NCBI GenBank assembly: GCA_947581615.1 | Contig: CANPVD010000055.1 | Span: forward strand, 1 to 40,031 | Source: Candidatus Humimonas hydrogenitrophica | Lineage (GTDB): Bacteria > Gemmatimonadota > Gemmatimonadetes > Palauibacterales > Palauibacteraceae | Reading direction: 5' to 3' | Length of the DNA: 40,031 nucleotides | Part shown: one piece after another, positions 1 to 9,309 of the stretch | Layout: each line of letters begins with the position of its first letter | How positions within the stretch are numbered: the first letter of the stretch is position 1 | Program-made: the position numbers and the translations under genes | Notes under the pieces: generated by a model | Databases searched by the model: none | Told to the model about the DNA's origin: nothing | What the model saw: the letters and a program-made list of their open reading frames with translations, nothing else

Positions 1-1
1 A

Positions 2-235
2 CTGACCGATCGTCTCCGGCTGGAGAGGGGCCTGCTGGTGGGACTCCTCCTCATCCTGCTGGGCCTCGGAGGAGCCCTCTACTCCGTCAGGGTGTGGGGG
101 GGCGTCTCGTTCGGCCCCCTCAATGTGCAGACATCCATGCGCATTGTCATTCCGGCCACCACGCTGCTCATCCTCGGCATACAGACGATCTGGTCCAGTT
201 TCCTCCTCGAGGTGATGGGCGCGCGGCATGCTTGA
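2..235 (+). CDS. C-terminal end of a family 2 glycosyltransferase (5' truncated)
   Basis: Only the last 77 codons are present; the frame is open from base 2 and stops with TGA at 233-235. The fragment has two hydrophobic helices (about residues 11-28 and 48-68) joined by a short loop containing GPLNVQTSMR. In the family 2 glycosyltransferases that resemble dolichol-phosphate sugar synthases, the C-terminus is a pair of membrane helices of this kind, so I read it as the membrane anchor of such an enzyme. The catalytic domain is outside the window and cannot be checked. It is followed after 15 bases by a sulfotransferase gene on the same strand, so the two probably form one transcript that builds or decorates a surface glycan. 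It could instead be the tail of another small membrane protein. Confidence 0.6.
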   Translation: MTDRLRLERGLLVGLLLILLGLGGALYSVRVWGGVSFGPLNVQTSMRIVIPATTLLILGIQTIWSSFLLEVMGARHA

Positions 236-250
236 GGGCTCCGGCGCCAG

Positions 251-1228
251 ATGAGCGACGCGGCGCCGCTCCGGGTGCTGTACATTGGCGGAGCCGGCAG
301 GAGCGGGAGCACGCTCCTCGGCAACATACTCGGTGCCCGTCCGCGGACCTTCCACGCTGGAGAGGTCACGCACCTGTGGCGGCGAGGCGTCCTGGAGGAC
401 CAGCTGTGCGGGTGCGGTGAGCCCTTCTCCCGCTGTCCCTTCTGGCGCGATGTCGTGGCCAGGATCTTCGACTCCCTCGGCATGCACCCCGGAGACCTGG
501 CCCGAATCGTGTCCCTGCGCGACGAAGTCTGCTCGTTCCGAGCTCTGCCGCAGCTGCTGTGGCCGTGGCTCCAGTCCTCCGACTTTCGGCGGAGCCTGTC
601 GGAGTACGGGGCCGCACTGGTGGAGGCGCTCCGCGCCATCCAGGAGACCTCCGGCGTGGAAGTCGTGGTCGATTCCTCCAAGTACCCACCCGAAGCGCTG
701 GTCCTGGCCGGGCGCGGCGACGTACGCCTGTCCCTCCTGCACCTGGTGCGGCACGTGGGTGCCGTCGCCTACGCCTGGACCAAGACGAAGGAGCGTCCGG
801 AGATCCACGACCGGCGAGCCTACTTCTCCCGGTACCCGGTCCCGAAGACAGCCGCGGCCTGGGTCACCTTCAACGCCGTGTTCGAGAGGATGGCACGCAG
901 CGGAAGTCTGGCCGCGCATACCCGGGTCCGGTACGAGGATCTGGTCGAGACGCCGTCGGCCACGCTGGCGAAGATCGCGAGGGAGCTCGATCTGACCCCC
1001 CGGGGGGGCTGGTGTCTCGATGGCCGGTCGGTTCATCTGGGGCCCAACCACACGGTGTCCGGGAACCCCGTCCGCTTCCGACAGGGCCCCGTGCAGCTCG
1101 TCATCGACGACGACTGGCGCGAAGCGATGCCGGGCTTGCAGCGACTCGTGGCCGACGGCCTGGGCGTCCTTCAGTTGCGAAGGTACGGTTACTCGGGTAG
1201 GGAGGCGGAGGGCCGGTCGACGGGCTGA
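251..1228 (+). CDS. Sulfotransferase family protein
   Basis: This 325-residue protein should transfer sulfate from PAPS to a hydroxyl or amine, probably on a glycan or lipid. The N-terminal P-loop GGAGRSGSTLL (residues 13-23) is the 5'-phosphosulfate-binding loop of the family. A second conserved segment, HLVRHVGAVAYAW in mid-protein, matches the 3'-phosphate-binding strand-helix. The C-terminal HTVSGNP and RRYGY motifs are typical of bacterial members. No signal peptide is seen, so it is likely cytoplasmic. The start ATG has a modest GAGGG upstream. The gene sits 15 bases behind a glycosyltransferase and converges on a glycosyltransferase operon, which supports sulfation of a surface sugar. 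The last 128 bases overlap the antisense 3' end of the next gene; conservation up to RRYGY (about base 1192) suggests that this frame is the real one there. The acceptor substrate is unknown. Confidence 0.85.
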   Translation: MSDAAPLRVLYIGGAGRSGSTLLGNILGARPRTFHAGEVTHLWRRGVLEDQLCGCGEPFSRCPFWRDVVARIFDSLGMHPGDLARIVSLRDEVCSFRALPQLLWPWLQSSDFRRSLSEYGAALVEALRAIQETSGVEVVVDSSKYPPEALVLAGRGDVRLSLLHLVRHVGAVAYAWTKTKERPEIHDRRAYFSRYPVPKTAAAWVTFNAVFERMARSGSLAAHTRVRYEDLVETPSATLAKIARELDLTPRGGWCLDGRSVHLGPNHTVSGNPVRFRQGPVQLVIDDDWREAMPGLQRLVADGLGVLQLRRYGYSGREAEGRSTG

Positions 1229-3290
1229 ACTGCCTTCCCCTGAGACCGGTCCGCGACACGGGCTCGAAGTGGCCGTCACGGTAGAGGTATGCCGCGCGGT
1301 CCGGATAGCGCGCCTCGAGCTCCCGATTCAGGCCCCGCTGGTCGATCGCGACCACCAGCAGACCGTCCAGGTCCGGGCGGTCGACCAGCAAGAAGGGCGT
1401 GAACAGACCGTATCCGGTCCCGTCGTACTCCAGCTCGTCGAGGCAGTCCGGCGGCAAATGGAGCGAGGATCCGAACCGGTCGCGTCGGAGCCGGAGGGTG
1501 GGGTCTCCGTTCAGGCGCCGGTCCCGAACGAGGTCCTGGTCGGAGCTCTCTGTCCGGCGTAGCGCCGTCTCGAGTCGGTCCTGTGACCACCTCCCGGCCC
1601 GGGCCCGTCGCTCGAGGGTCAAGAGGTCGCAGAAGTCCGACCGCCTGTAGCCTCGCTCCACCGAGCTGGCAGAGGCGCCGAGCCCCCGCAGTCGAGCGAT
1701 GAGACGGCTGCCCGCGGCCACCTTGACGAAGATGAGGCCGCTATCGATGCCGGCGGCCCGGGCCTCGGCCGGCAGGTCCCGCTTGAGACTCATGAGGCCC
1801 GTCGCATAGACACGGTGACGGCCGGGAATGCCCACCGCGATCGACCAGCCGATAGCGATCGCCGCGGCGGTCAGAGCCAGGCGCCGAGCGCTCACGGGGC
1901 GGAAGAGGGACGCTACCTGCAGGTCGATGCCTCCCAGACGACGAGCACAGAGCACGATCGTCCTGGCCGTGAGCGGCACGATGAAGGCCACTCCGGCGAA
2001 CAGAAACCGTGGGCCCAGGTAGCTGTCGCGATGCCAGTAGAAGAAATAGGCCGCGGGGATGGCCACGAACGCGGTCAACAGGCGGCCACTCCAGCGGTCC
2101 CGCAGCCAGCCTGCGAGCAGGGCTCCTGCGGCCGGCCACAGGGCGGGAATCGGCCACTCGAACAGGTTCAGGTTCAGGAGCTGCACGTCGGTGAGCTCGT
2201 TGCGCAGCCCGAGAAGCGGGGTGTGGGTGGTGCCCCAGGGAGTCTCGTGAAAGCCCAGTCCGTGCGAAGCCCCCCACTGCTCCACGTACCCCGTCAGGAA
2301 CGCGTGGCCGGTGGTGGCCAGGTCGTAGAACGGATACCCGCCCGCCAGGACGAGGAACCCCGCCGCGCCCGCGGCCAGATCGGCCCACCGACCGCTCCGA
2401 CGCGAGGCTGACAACCCGAACATGGCGAAGGGCACCGCCACGGCAGCCACCGTGAACGGTCGGCACAGGAAAGCCGCGCCCAGTGCCGCTCCGGCGCCGG
2501 CGAGCGCGAGTGCTCCTCCATCCGCATCCCACCGTGCGAAAAGCCACAGGAACACCGAAATGAACGCGAGCGTGGGGACGTGGTTCATGAAGCTGGCCCC
2601 CATGAAGAGGAAGAAGGGGCACAATACCAGGAGGAAGAGCGTCACTCGCGCCGTGGCCGGATCGTACACTCGGCGCGCGAACGCATGCAGCGCCACCGCC
2701 GACACCAGGGAAAGGACGATCGGCACCAGCCAGGGCACTCCGGCCAGGACGCCCGGAACGAGCAGGGCGGCTTGACCAGGCGGGTACTGCGCATACCACC
2801 GACCCGAGTCGAGTACCATGTTCTGAGTCACGAAGAACGCGGGATCGGCCGGTGCAGGCGCCGTGAACCGGCCACTCGCGAAGATCTTCGCCTGGAAGAG
2901 TTGTGCGATGCTGTCGACCAGGAGCGGTCGGTGTCGAAACACGCTCCACGACACCCAAATCAACATGACGGCGAGCAGGACCAGGCATACACCCCGCACC
3001 CGATCCTCCAGGCGGCGGCCCCGGGCTCCGATCCGCCGCAGGAAGGGCTCCGGGAGCTCGGGAAGGCTGAGCAGCCAGGCCACGGCCCCCACGATGGCCG
3101 CGCCGAGGATCCACTGACCGGGGTCGACCAGCTTCCCCACATCCTCGTAGGGTCCGAACAATATCCGCAACGGGAGGAGCGGTACGACCAGCAGCGCTGC
3201 CCCCAGGAGCCGCCGACACCAGGCCGCGGCACCGCTGGCCAAGCGCCCGGCGTCCGGGGACGAGCGGCGGACCACCGACTCAGTGCGCAC
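1101..3290 (-). CDS. Membrane glycosyltransferase, GT39/ArnT-like (third copy)
   Basis: This polytopic protein of about 729 residues resembles GT-C glycosyltransferases, which take a sugar from a polyprenyl-phosphate donor on the outer face of the inner membrane. After the first helices comes a periplasmic loop with LLVDSIAQLFQAKIFASGRF, where such enzymes carry their acidic catalytic residue, then about ten hydrophobic segments and a soluble C-terminal domain ending near AYLYRDGHFEPV. I chose GTG at 3290 because GGAG lies just upstream and it overlaps the previous stop by 11 bases, as expected for a coupled operon; the frame stays open to 3620, but that part is antisense-like and unlike a protein. 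The final 42 codons run antisense to the sulfotransferase gene and look like low-complexity extension. The sugar and acceptor are not predictable. Confidence 0.75.
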   Translation of the reverse strand: MRTESVVRRSSPDAGRLASGAAAWCRRLLGAALLVVPLLPLRILFGPYEDVGKLVDPGQWILGAAIVGAVAWLLSLPELPEPFLRRIGARGRRLEDRVRGVCLVLLAVMLIWVSWSVFRHRPLLVDSIAQLFQAKIFASGRFTAPAPADPAFFVTQNMVLDSGRWYAQYPPGQAALLVPGVLAGVPWLVPIVLSLVSAVALHAFARRVYDPATARVTLFLLVLCPFFLFMGASFMNHVPTLAFISVFLWLFARWDADGGALALAGAGAALGAAFLCRPFTVAAVAVPFAMFGLSASRRSGRWADLAAGAAGFLVLAGGYPFYDLATTGHAFLTGYVEQWGASHGLGFHETPWGTTHTPLLGLRNELTDVQLLNLNLFEWPIPALWPAAGALLAGWLRDRWSGRLLTAFVAIPAAYFFYWHRDSYLGPRFLFAGVAFIVPLTARTIVLCARRLGGIDLQVASLFRPVSARRLALTAAAIAIGWSIAVGIPGRHRVYATGLMSLKRDLPAEARAAGIDSGLIFVKVAAGSRLIARLRGLGASASSVERGYRRSDFCDLLTLERRARAGRWSQDRLETALRRTESSDQDLVRDRRLNGDPTLRLRRDRFGSSLHLPPDCLDELEYDGTGYGLFTPFLLVDRPDLDGLLVVAIDQRGLNRELEARYPDRAAYLYRDGHFEPVSRTGLRGRQFSPSTGPPPPYPSNRTFATEGRPGRRPRVAASPASLRASRRR

Positions 3291-4980
3291 GAGACTCCGC
3301 GCGGCCGGTTGCCACGTGACGCTCTCGCTCCGACCGCGGTGACCGATCACCCACCGCTGCGCTTCCTCCGCGACCCGGGGCACCGTCCCCACCCTTCGGC
3401 AGCCACACGAAGAACCCGGGAGCCATATCCACGCGGTAGTGTGCGACCGTCGGGCGCCACACGTCGTCCAGATACCAGAAGTAGGTGAACCCGGCTCCCG
3501 CGATCGAACTCCCGCCGGTCCGGCTCGGTCCGAGCCGAAGATCGAACTCGGTAGCCACGAACGGAATCGAGCCGGTCGCGAGGGCACGACGGACCACGGA
3601 CGCGTCCCACAGGCCGGCATGCGCCAGGGTGCCGAACGCGTACGGGTCGTTCAGGAAGGGCAGCGCTCCGGCCTCGATCACGGCCGGGAAGGCCTCGCTG
3701 AACACCAGCGGGGAGCCGGGCTCGGCTCCCCGGATGCCGAACGCCAGGCCCCGAGCGCGCCAGGTCGACGACAGGGCCCGGCCCAGCCCGAGCGTCGCCG
3801 GGACCGCGGCCACTCCGAGGACCACGAGGGCCACGGCGGCCAGACGACGGTCCGCCCGCGCTCCGGCGCCCGCCGGCGACCCGCTCATCTCCACAGGGGC
3901 CAGTGCCGCGACCACGGTACCGAACACGGGCTCGAGGAAGTAGTTGATGCTGGAGCCCGTCTTCAGCATCGCCAGCCCGTGCAGAAGCCAGGCGGCGGCC
4001 GCCCACAGGGTCACGAAGCCGAGGGGGCGAGCTTCACCGACCCGGACCAGCACGTACAGGAGGAGCGGAGCCCACAGGAGGAACGAGGCGTCGTGCCACA
4101 CCGCGAACAGGTTCGCGGGAGCCATCGCGACCGACATGGCCGACGCCGTATTGAGCCAGTATCCGCCCCCGGTCACGGCCTGGAGGAGAAGCGTTCCGCC
4201 CGCCACCGGGCCGACGAACGCCACGGCGACGAGCCCGGCGCGGCGCCACCGGCGAAGTCGAAACTCGTCCACGACCAGGGCCAGCGGCGCCGCCACGTAA
4301 CTCTGCTTGGTGAAATAGGCCACGACGAAAAACGCTACGCCGGCGAGCAGGTAGCGGCGCGCCACGACCGATTCCCGGACCTGCCCGGTCGCCGTTCCGG
4401 GCGGCGCATCGGACCGCCCCGTCGGCTCGGCCTCACGGAAGCGCAGCACGCACCGGACGCCGGCCAGCGTGCACAGCAGGGCGAGGACGTCCACCTGGGC
4501 CGAGCCGGACAGCCGCTGGATCCCCGGCACGAACAGGAGCGGCGCTCCGAGGACCAGTAGCCGTGTCGGCCAGGGCACGCCCCTGGACCGGCCGATGGAC
4601 CACCCCACCGCCAGGCAACCAGCGAGTGCCGCCAGAGCCACCATCCGGGGTACGACCAGAGACGGGGCCACCCCGGGCAAGGACATCACGGCCGCGTCGA
4701 GGAGAAAGAAGAGCGGCCCGTACGGAGTCAGCACCAGGGGCGGCACGGACCACCGGCCGGCGGGATACAGCGCCGCGAGCGAGCCGGCCCGCCGGAACGC
4801 GGTCAGGCTCGCGAACACCGGGGCTTCCGTGTAGAAGAAGATCGCGTGCGGCCGCAAGGCCCGGATCAGCCCCAGCGCGAGCACGCCGATCCCGAGGGCA
4901 GCGACGAGGACGCCGGCGGCCGCTTCCGCGGAGAACGCGCCGTCAGGTCCTTCGGCGCCGACCCGGATCGAGCCCCTCAT
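3280..4980 (-). CDS. Multi-spanning membrane protein, probable GT-C type glycosyltransferase
   Basis: This protein has 566 residues and about ten to twelve hydrophobic helices. The first periplasmic loop contains FYTEAPVFASLTAFRRAG followed by LTPYGPLFFLLDA, an arrangement found in membrane glycosyltransferases of the GT39/GT87 type that lack the classical DE pair. A soluble C-terminal stretch (RLGPSRTGG to WLPKGGDG) follows the last helix. The ATG at 4980 overlaps the stop of the upstream glycosyltransferase as ATGA. Position in an operon with a polyprenyl-phosphate glycosyltransferase and two or three GT39-like enzymes suggests that it uses or moves lipid-linked sugars. The family assignment is weaker than for its neighbours because I see no diagnostic catalytic motif; a transporter or flippase cannot be ruled out. 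Confidence 0.7.
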   Translation of the reverse strand: MRGSIRVGAEGPDGAFSAEAAAGVLVAALGIGVLALGLIRALRPHAIFFYTEAPVFASLTAFRRAGSLAALYPAGRWSVPPLVLTPYGPLFFLLDAAVMSLPGVAPSLVVPRMVALAALAGCLAVGWSIGRSRGVPWPTRLLVLGAPLLFVPGIQRLSGSAQVDVLALLCTLAGVRCVLRFREAEPTGRSDAPPGTATGQVRESVVARRYLLAGVAFFVVAYFTKQSYVAAPLALVVDEFRLRRWRRAGLVAVAFVGPVAGGTLLLQAVTGGGYWLNTASAMSVAMAPANLFAVWHDASFLLWAPLLLYVLVRVGEARPLGFVTLWAAAAWLLHGLAMLKTGSSINYFLEPVFGTVVAALAPVEMSGSPAGAGARADRRLAAVALVVLGVAAVPATLGLGRALSSTWRARGLAFGIRGAEPGSPLVFSEAFPAVIEAGALPFLNDPYAFGTLAHAGLWDASVVRRALATGSIPFVATEFDLRLGPSRTGGSSIAGAGFTYFWYLDDVWRPTVAHYRVDMAPGFFVWLPKGGDGAPGRGGSAAVGDRSPRSERERHVATGRAESRAH

Positions 4981-5945
4981 TCACCATCGAGTCGCGGGAG
5001 GGCGGCGGGCCCGGACCCGGCCGGGAGGTTTCGGTACCGGGCCACCACGACGGACGGCCGCCCCTTCGTTTCGTCGTAGATGCGGCCGATGTACTCCCCG
5101 ATGACACCCAGCGCGATGAGCTGGATGCCGCCCAGGAAGAGGACCGACGTCATGACCGAAGCCCAGCCGAGGATCGCCTCGCCGGTCACCAGTCGCTTGT
5201 ACAGCACGTCGACCAGGACCACGAAGGCCACGCCGGAGACCACGAAGCCCATGAAACTGGCCGCCCGCAGCGGCAGGTCGGAGAACGCGAACAGCGCATC
5301 GCTGGCCATGCGCAGGAGCTTCCGCGGGGACTGGCGTGGATCCCCCGCGTAGCGGGCGGCGCGCTCGAACTCGACGCCGATCTGCGGGCCTCCCACGTAG
5401 GCCCGGAGGCCGCTGACGTACCGGTGACGCTCGGGCATACGGTTGATCAGGTCCACGACCGACCGGTCCATGAGCGAGAAATTCCCGGCGTTCGACGGGA
5501 TCTCGAGGGGGCTCAGCTTGCGCAGCAGCCAGTAGAAGGAGGAGAACAGCCAGCGCTTGACCGGGCCCTCCTTGCGGTCCCGCTTGATCGCATACACGAC
5601 GCGGTAGCCGGCTTCCCACTCTTCGACCAGGCTCGGGATGACCTCCGGGGGATCCTGCAGGTCGCCGTCGAGAACGACCACCGCGTCCCCAGGCGCCACG
5701 GCGAGTCCGGCCGAGATGGCCTCCTGCTGTCCGAAGTTCCGGGACAGGTGCACCACGCCCACCCGCGACTCGCTCTCGGCGAGATCAGCCAGGATGCGGG
5801 GCGTTCCGTCCCGGCTCCCATCGTCCACGTAGACGATTCTCCACTCCAACGGCATCGAGCCCAGGACCTCGACCAGCCTGCTGTTGAGCTCAGGCAGGAT
5901 CGATTCTTCGTTGTAGACCGGAACGACCGCGGTGAGCATCCTCAT
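4977..5945 (-). CDS. Polyprenyl-phosphate glycosyltransferase, GT2 DPM1/GtrB/ArnC type
   Basis: This 322-residue protein is a cytoplasm-facing inner-membrane enzyme that should transfer a sugar from a nucleotide donor onto undecaprenyl phosphate. The N-terminal GT-A fold begins TAVVPVYNEES; DDGS at residues 41-44 and the DGDLQDPPE motif at 93-101 supply the nucleotide and metal site, and LSRNFGQQEA is the usual following signature. Two C-terminal membrane helices (about residues 230-250 and 265-290) and the ending GEYIGRIYDE are typical of GtrB/ArnC proteins. I chose ATG at 5945 because it overlaps the upstream stop as ATGA; the frame continues to 6059 but that part is low complexity. The product is the likely donor for the GT39-like enzymes encoded on either side, which use lipid-phosphate sugars. 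Confidence 0.9.
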   Translation of the reverse strand: MRMLTAVVPVYNEESILPELNSRLVEVLGSMPLEWRIVYVDDGSRDGTPRILADLAESESRVGVVHLSRNFGQQEAISAGLAVAPGDAVVVLDGDLQDPPEVIPSLVEEWEAGYRVVYAIKRDRKEGPVKRWLFSSFYWLLRKLSPLEIPSNAGNFSLMDRSVVDLINRMPERHRYVSGLRAYVGGPQIGVEFERAARYAGDPRQSPRKLLRMASDALFAFSDLPLRAASFMGFVVSGVAFVVLVDVLYKRLVTGEAILGWASVMTSVLFLGGIQLIALGVIGEYIGRIYDETKGRPSVVVARYRNLPAGSGPAALPRLDGE

Positions 5946-7612
5946 GGCTCGGTCTCCAGCTTCTCGAACGCCTTCCGGCTCCACACGTACAGGCCGGCCA
6001 GCTCGACACCCTGGTAGCGAACGGCGATCACCGGCTTCACCCGACGGTAGAGCGTCCACTGCTCCGGGTGAAACAACGCCTTCCTGGCGTACAGGAGAAC
6101 GTACGGCGCCGGGAAGCTCTCGGTGAAGTGGAGATCAGAGCGCAACACGCCCCAGTCCTGCAACTCCACGAAGTGATCGGACTGCGGGAAGGTGGATACC
6201 GTGGCACCCCGGGGCAGCAGCCGGTTCACGCGCTCGAGGAAGTCCGGGCTGAGCGCATCATACCAGTAGGTAGCCTCCATCCCGCGCCGCGCCGCGCCGC
6301 GGGCACCGCCGATCGACTCGCCGTAATAGGCCAGGTAGAAGGGCGAGGCCGACGCGGCCTGGACGGTCGCCGGTCCGAACAGGAGGAGCCCGAAGGCCGT
6401 CACGGCGGCCGTCCTCCACCGCGCTGGGACGCCGGAGCGGAGCCGCCCGACGCCGAACGAGAAGCCACGCCCGGCGAGCAGCGCCACGAACGGGAACATG
6501 GGGAGGAAGAGCCGGACGCCATCGTGGTTCGGCGAGCTGGGCAGCGCCAGGAGCGCCCAGAAGAAGGCCACCTCGATCACGCTGGCGAGGACGAGAGGAT
6601 CGCGCTCGCCGCGCTCGCCGCCCCACTCGCTCCCGTGGAGACACTGGCCTTCCCCGGCCCGGCGCCGAAGTCCGGCCCCGATCCCCATCCCACCCAGGGC
6701 CAGGGTCGCGATTGGCAGCGTGATCAGTGTCATCACGATGGCCTCGTGCCACGGCACGACGAAGCCATAGATGCGTCCGACGTAGTAGGTGGAGATCGGG
6801 ATGACGGAGCTGCGGTCGAGGCTGTCGTGAACCAGGTGCTGCACGTAGCCGATCGGGTGATGCCAGGCAAGCGGGTTGACCAACCAGGCGACCACGACGC
6901 CCAGCGTGGCCAGGACCAGGAGCCCTCGCCAACGGCGGCGAGCCCGCCGGTCCAGGATGACCCACGCCACTGCCGGAGCCGGCCACAGGTAGCCGGTGAA
7001 CTTGGTAGCCAGAGCGAGGCCGAGGCCGACGGCTCCGGCCGCCAGCCAGGCCCGGCGGCCCGTCCTCGCGTAGCCCAGCGCGCCCACGGTGCCCAGGAAC
7101 CAGAAGAAGGTGAGGGGCATGTCGGTGGCCGCCACGTGCGCGTGACCCAGGAGACGAGGCATGGTGAGCAGCGCCGCTCCGGCTCCCACGCATCCCGCCA
7201 CACCCCATGCCCTCCCCGCGCACCAGGCCAGCAGGCCGGCCAGGAGCGCCATCCACACCACCGAGGCCAGACGGTAGCCCTCCACGCGGCCCAGCACCGG
7301 TCCCGTCAACCACCCCGTCAGCGCCATCGCCTCGCGAAAGGCCGGCGGATGAGGGTTCCAGTAATGCTTCCAATCGAATACCGCCTGGATCGTACTGTCC
7401 CCCAGCGCACCCGCCCGGTCCGGACCTTCGACCACCCGCCCGGCCCAGCCCTGAATCCGGTCGGCGGCGGCCATGTACATCGGCTCGTCCCAGGTCACGC
7501 CCACCCGACCGAGGTCGTGCAGGCACCAGGAGAGGGACACGACCGCGAACCCGGCGCTGAGGAGCGCCAGAAGCGTCCGTCCCCTTCGGCCCGGGCCCAT
7601 CGCCCCGATCAC
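5942..7612 (-). CDS. GT39-family membrane glycosyltransferase (second copy)
   Basis: This protein of about 556 residues is an integral membrane glycosyltransferase of the PMT/ArnT superfamily. The loop after the first helix carries GVTWDEPMYM, whose Asp-Glu pair (about residues 42-43) is the acidic catalytic motif of GT39 enzymes, followed by KHYWNPHPPAF. About ten hydrophobic segments and a short C-terminal soluble part follow. Two starts are possible: GTG at 7612, which makes a GTGA overlap with the preceding stop and has AGGA seven bases upstream, and ATG at 7600. I prefer 7612 because neighbouring junctions use the same 4-base overlap. The frame stays open to 7897 but this part lies inside the upstream gene in another frame. 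It probably transfers a sugar from polyprenyl phosphate to a periplasmic acceptor. Confidence 0.82.
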   Translation of the reverse strand: MIGAMGPGRRGRTLLALLSAGFAVVSLSWCLHDLGRVGVTWDEPMYMAAADRIQGWAGRVVEGPDRAGALGDSTIQAVFDWKHYWNPHPPAFREAMALTGWLTGPVLGRVEGYRLASVVWMALLAGLLAWCAGRAWGVAGCVGAGAALLTMPRLLGHAHVAATDMPLTFFWFLGTVGALGYARTGRRAWLAAGAVGLGLALATKFTGYLWPAPAVAWVILDRRARRRWRGLLVLATLGVVVAWLVNPLAWHHPIGYVQHLVHDSLDRSSVIPISTYYVGRIYGFVVPWHEAIVMTLITLPIATLALGGMGIGAGLRRRAGEGQCLHGSEWGGERGERDPLVLASVIEVAFFWALLALPSSPNHDGVRLFLPMFPFVALLAGRGFSFGVGRLRSGVPARWRTAAVTAFGLLLFGPATVQAASASPFYLAYYGESIGGARGAARRGMEATYWYDALSPDFLERVNRLLPRGATVSTFPQSDHFVELQDWGVLRSDLHFTESFPAPYVLLYARKALFHPEQWTLYRRVKPVIAVRYQGVELAGLYVWSRKAFEKLETEP

Positions 7613-9309
7613 CGGGAGGTCCTGAACACCTGGAGGAGGGGCACCCCGTGCACGGTCACCTCGAAGTAGGGACGGCCGCCGCTCCGGACCAGCGCCCGGT
7701 CGCGGAAGGACTGTATGCCCCGTCGGTTCAGGATGAACACGAAGTCGGGTCGGCGGGGCGGCCGGAGGACGACGGCCACGTCCTGCCGCTCGCCCGGCGC
7801 GCACACCAGCGCGCGGGCACCCGGCCCGGGAGCGCCGGGATCCTCCATCTCCACGACCCAGTCCGCCGGCGCCAGCCCCAGCTCGCGGTCGAAACACACC
7901 TCCTCGAGGAAGAAGTCGGGGTCGATCACCGAGCCGGGAGGGATGCTATGGGCGAGGTCGACCAGCACCTTCGGCGTCAGCACCTCCTTGAGGTTCGAGA
8001 TCTCCAGCCCCCGGCTTTCGGCTCCGCGGATGCCGCCGACCAGTCCGTTGAAGTAGGAGAGCTCGAACGGGTGGAACGCGACCACGTCCAGGATCGGAAC
8101 GGCGAACAGTGCCACCATGACGAGCACGCGCGCCAGGTCGACCCGCCCGGGCCACCGGCGCCCCGCCAGGTCGGCGAGCCGGTCCGCGAGCGCGCCGCAC
8201 CCGACGCCGATGATCACGCACAGGAAGGGAAAGGCGGGAAGCAGGAGCCGGATCCCGTCGTGCAGGGGCGCCGCGGGCAGCATGAGGGCCCCGTACACGA
8301 CCACGAGGGTCGGCAGGGACAGTCTCACCAGTCCGGATCGCCAGCGAAGGAGGCCCGCCCCGAGACCGATGAGCAAGGGAATCGGGATGACGACCAGGGT
8401 CCACACGAACGGATAGGAGCGTGGCGGGCGGTACTCGTACATGCGGCCCAGGTAGAAGGTGGTGATCTGGGCGTGGGGGTCCTCGGCCCTGTGGAAGCCG
8501 GCGGCCAGGAAGTCGCCCAGGCCCCGCGCCGGATCCACCCACATCACCGGATTGCAGGCGGCGAACACGAGCACGGCGCACAACGCCAGCACGCCGATCT
8601 CCCGCCAGGGGATGGACGGGCGCCCGTCCCGCCCGCGTACCCACACCAGGAGCTGGAAGGCGAGGACGGGTGGCAGGAGGAGAGCCGTGAACTTCGTGGC
8701 GACCGCGGCGCCGAGCGACAGTCCGGCCAGCCACAGCCAGGCGTCCCGCCCTCCCTCCAGGTAGGTGTCGAGCGCCGCCACAGCCCCGAACCAGAATGCC
8801 GCCAGCATCATGTCGGTGAGCGCCAGGTGTCCGTAGGCGAACAGCGGCGGAATGGCGAGCACGCTGGCCGCCGCCGCGACGCCGGCGGTCGCCGAGCCGG
8901 ATCGACGCCGCACCAGGACGCCGACGGCCCCGACCAGGCCGGCGTACACGAGGGCCGTGGCGACGCGATAGGCCGTCAGGGGGTGGAGGACCCCGCGCAG
9001 CAGGAAGTAGCCGAGGCCGCCCAGCTCCCGCGAAAGCGGGGGATGGGGGAGGCGCTCCCGCCACCAACGCCAGGCGTCGAACACGACGCCGCGCCGTAGC
9101 CACTCACCCGGCGAGCCCGTCACCAGCCCGTGCAGGAAGGAGCCGAACCAGCGCAGCTCCAGGAGGGCGCCGGTGAAGTAGTTGGGCACATCGCTGGCGA
9201 CGCCGTAGTCGTGCAGGGTCGGGAGGGTGACGAGGGCCGCCACGATGAACCCGCCGACGAACAGCCACCGGGAGCGCGCCCTTCCCGCGCCCCCCTCCGG
9301 CCGCCTCAT
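7609..9309 (-). CDS. GT39-like membrane glycosyltransferase (first copy)
   Basis: This 566-residue polytopic protein has the same layout as the next gene downstream: a helix, a periplasmic loop (HDYGVASDVPNYF), a segment with ERLPHPPLSRELG, then the HLALTDMMLAAFW stretch also found in other GT39 proteins (compare HVAATDMPLTFFW in the next protein). The catalytic loop has one Asp (SDVPNYF) rather than a DE pair, so its activity may differ. ATG at 9309 overlaps the upstream stop as ATGA. The similarity in layout to the 5942-7612 product suggests that the two arose by an old duplication; an alignment would test this. It likely takes a polyprenyl-phosphate-linked sugar made by the GT2 enzyme of the operon. 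Substrate unknown. Confidence 0.8.
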   Translation of the reverse strand: MRRPEGGAGRARSRWLFVGGFIVAALVTLPTLHDYGVASDVPNYFTGALLELRWFGSFLHGLVTGSPGEWLRRGVVFDAWRWWRERLPHPPLSRELGGLGYFLLRGVLHPLTAYRVATALVYAGLVGAVGVLVRRRSGSATAGVAAAASVLAIPPLFAYGHLALTDMMLAAFWFGAVAALDTYLEGGRDAWLWLAGLSLGAAVATKFTALLLPPVLAFQLLVWVRGRDGRPSIPWREIGVLALCAVLVFAACNPVMWVDPARGLGDFLAAGFHRAEDPHAQITTFYLGRMYEYRPPRSYPFVWTLVVIPIPLLIGLGAGLLRWRSGLVRLSLPTLVVVYGALMLPAAPLHDGIRLLLPAFPFLCVIIGVGCGALADRLADLAGRRWPGRVDLARVLVMVALFAVPILDVVAFHPFELSYFNGLVGGIRGAESRGLEISNLKEVLTPKVLVDLAHSIPPGSVIDPDFFLEEVCFDRELGLAPADWVVEMEDPGAPGPGARALVCAPGERQDVAVVLRPPRRPDFVFILNRRGIQSFRDRALVRSGGRPYFEVTVHGVPLLQVFRTSR

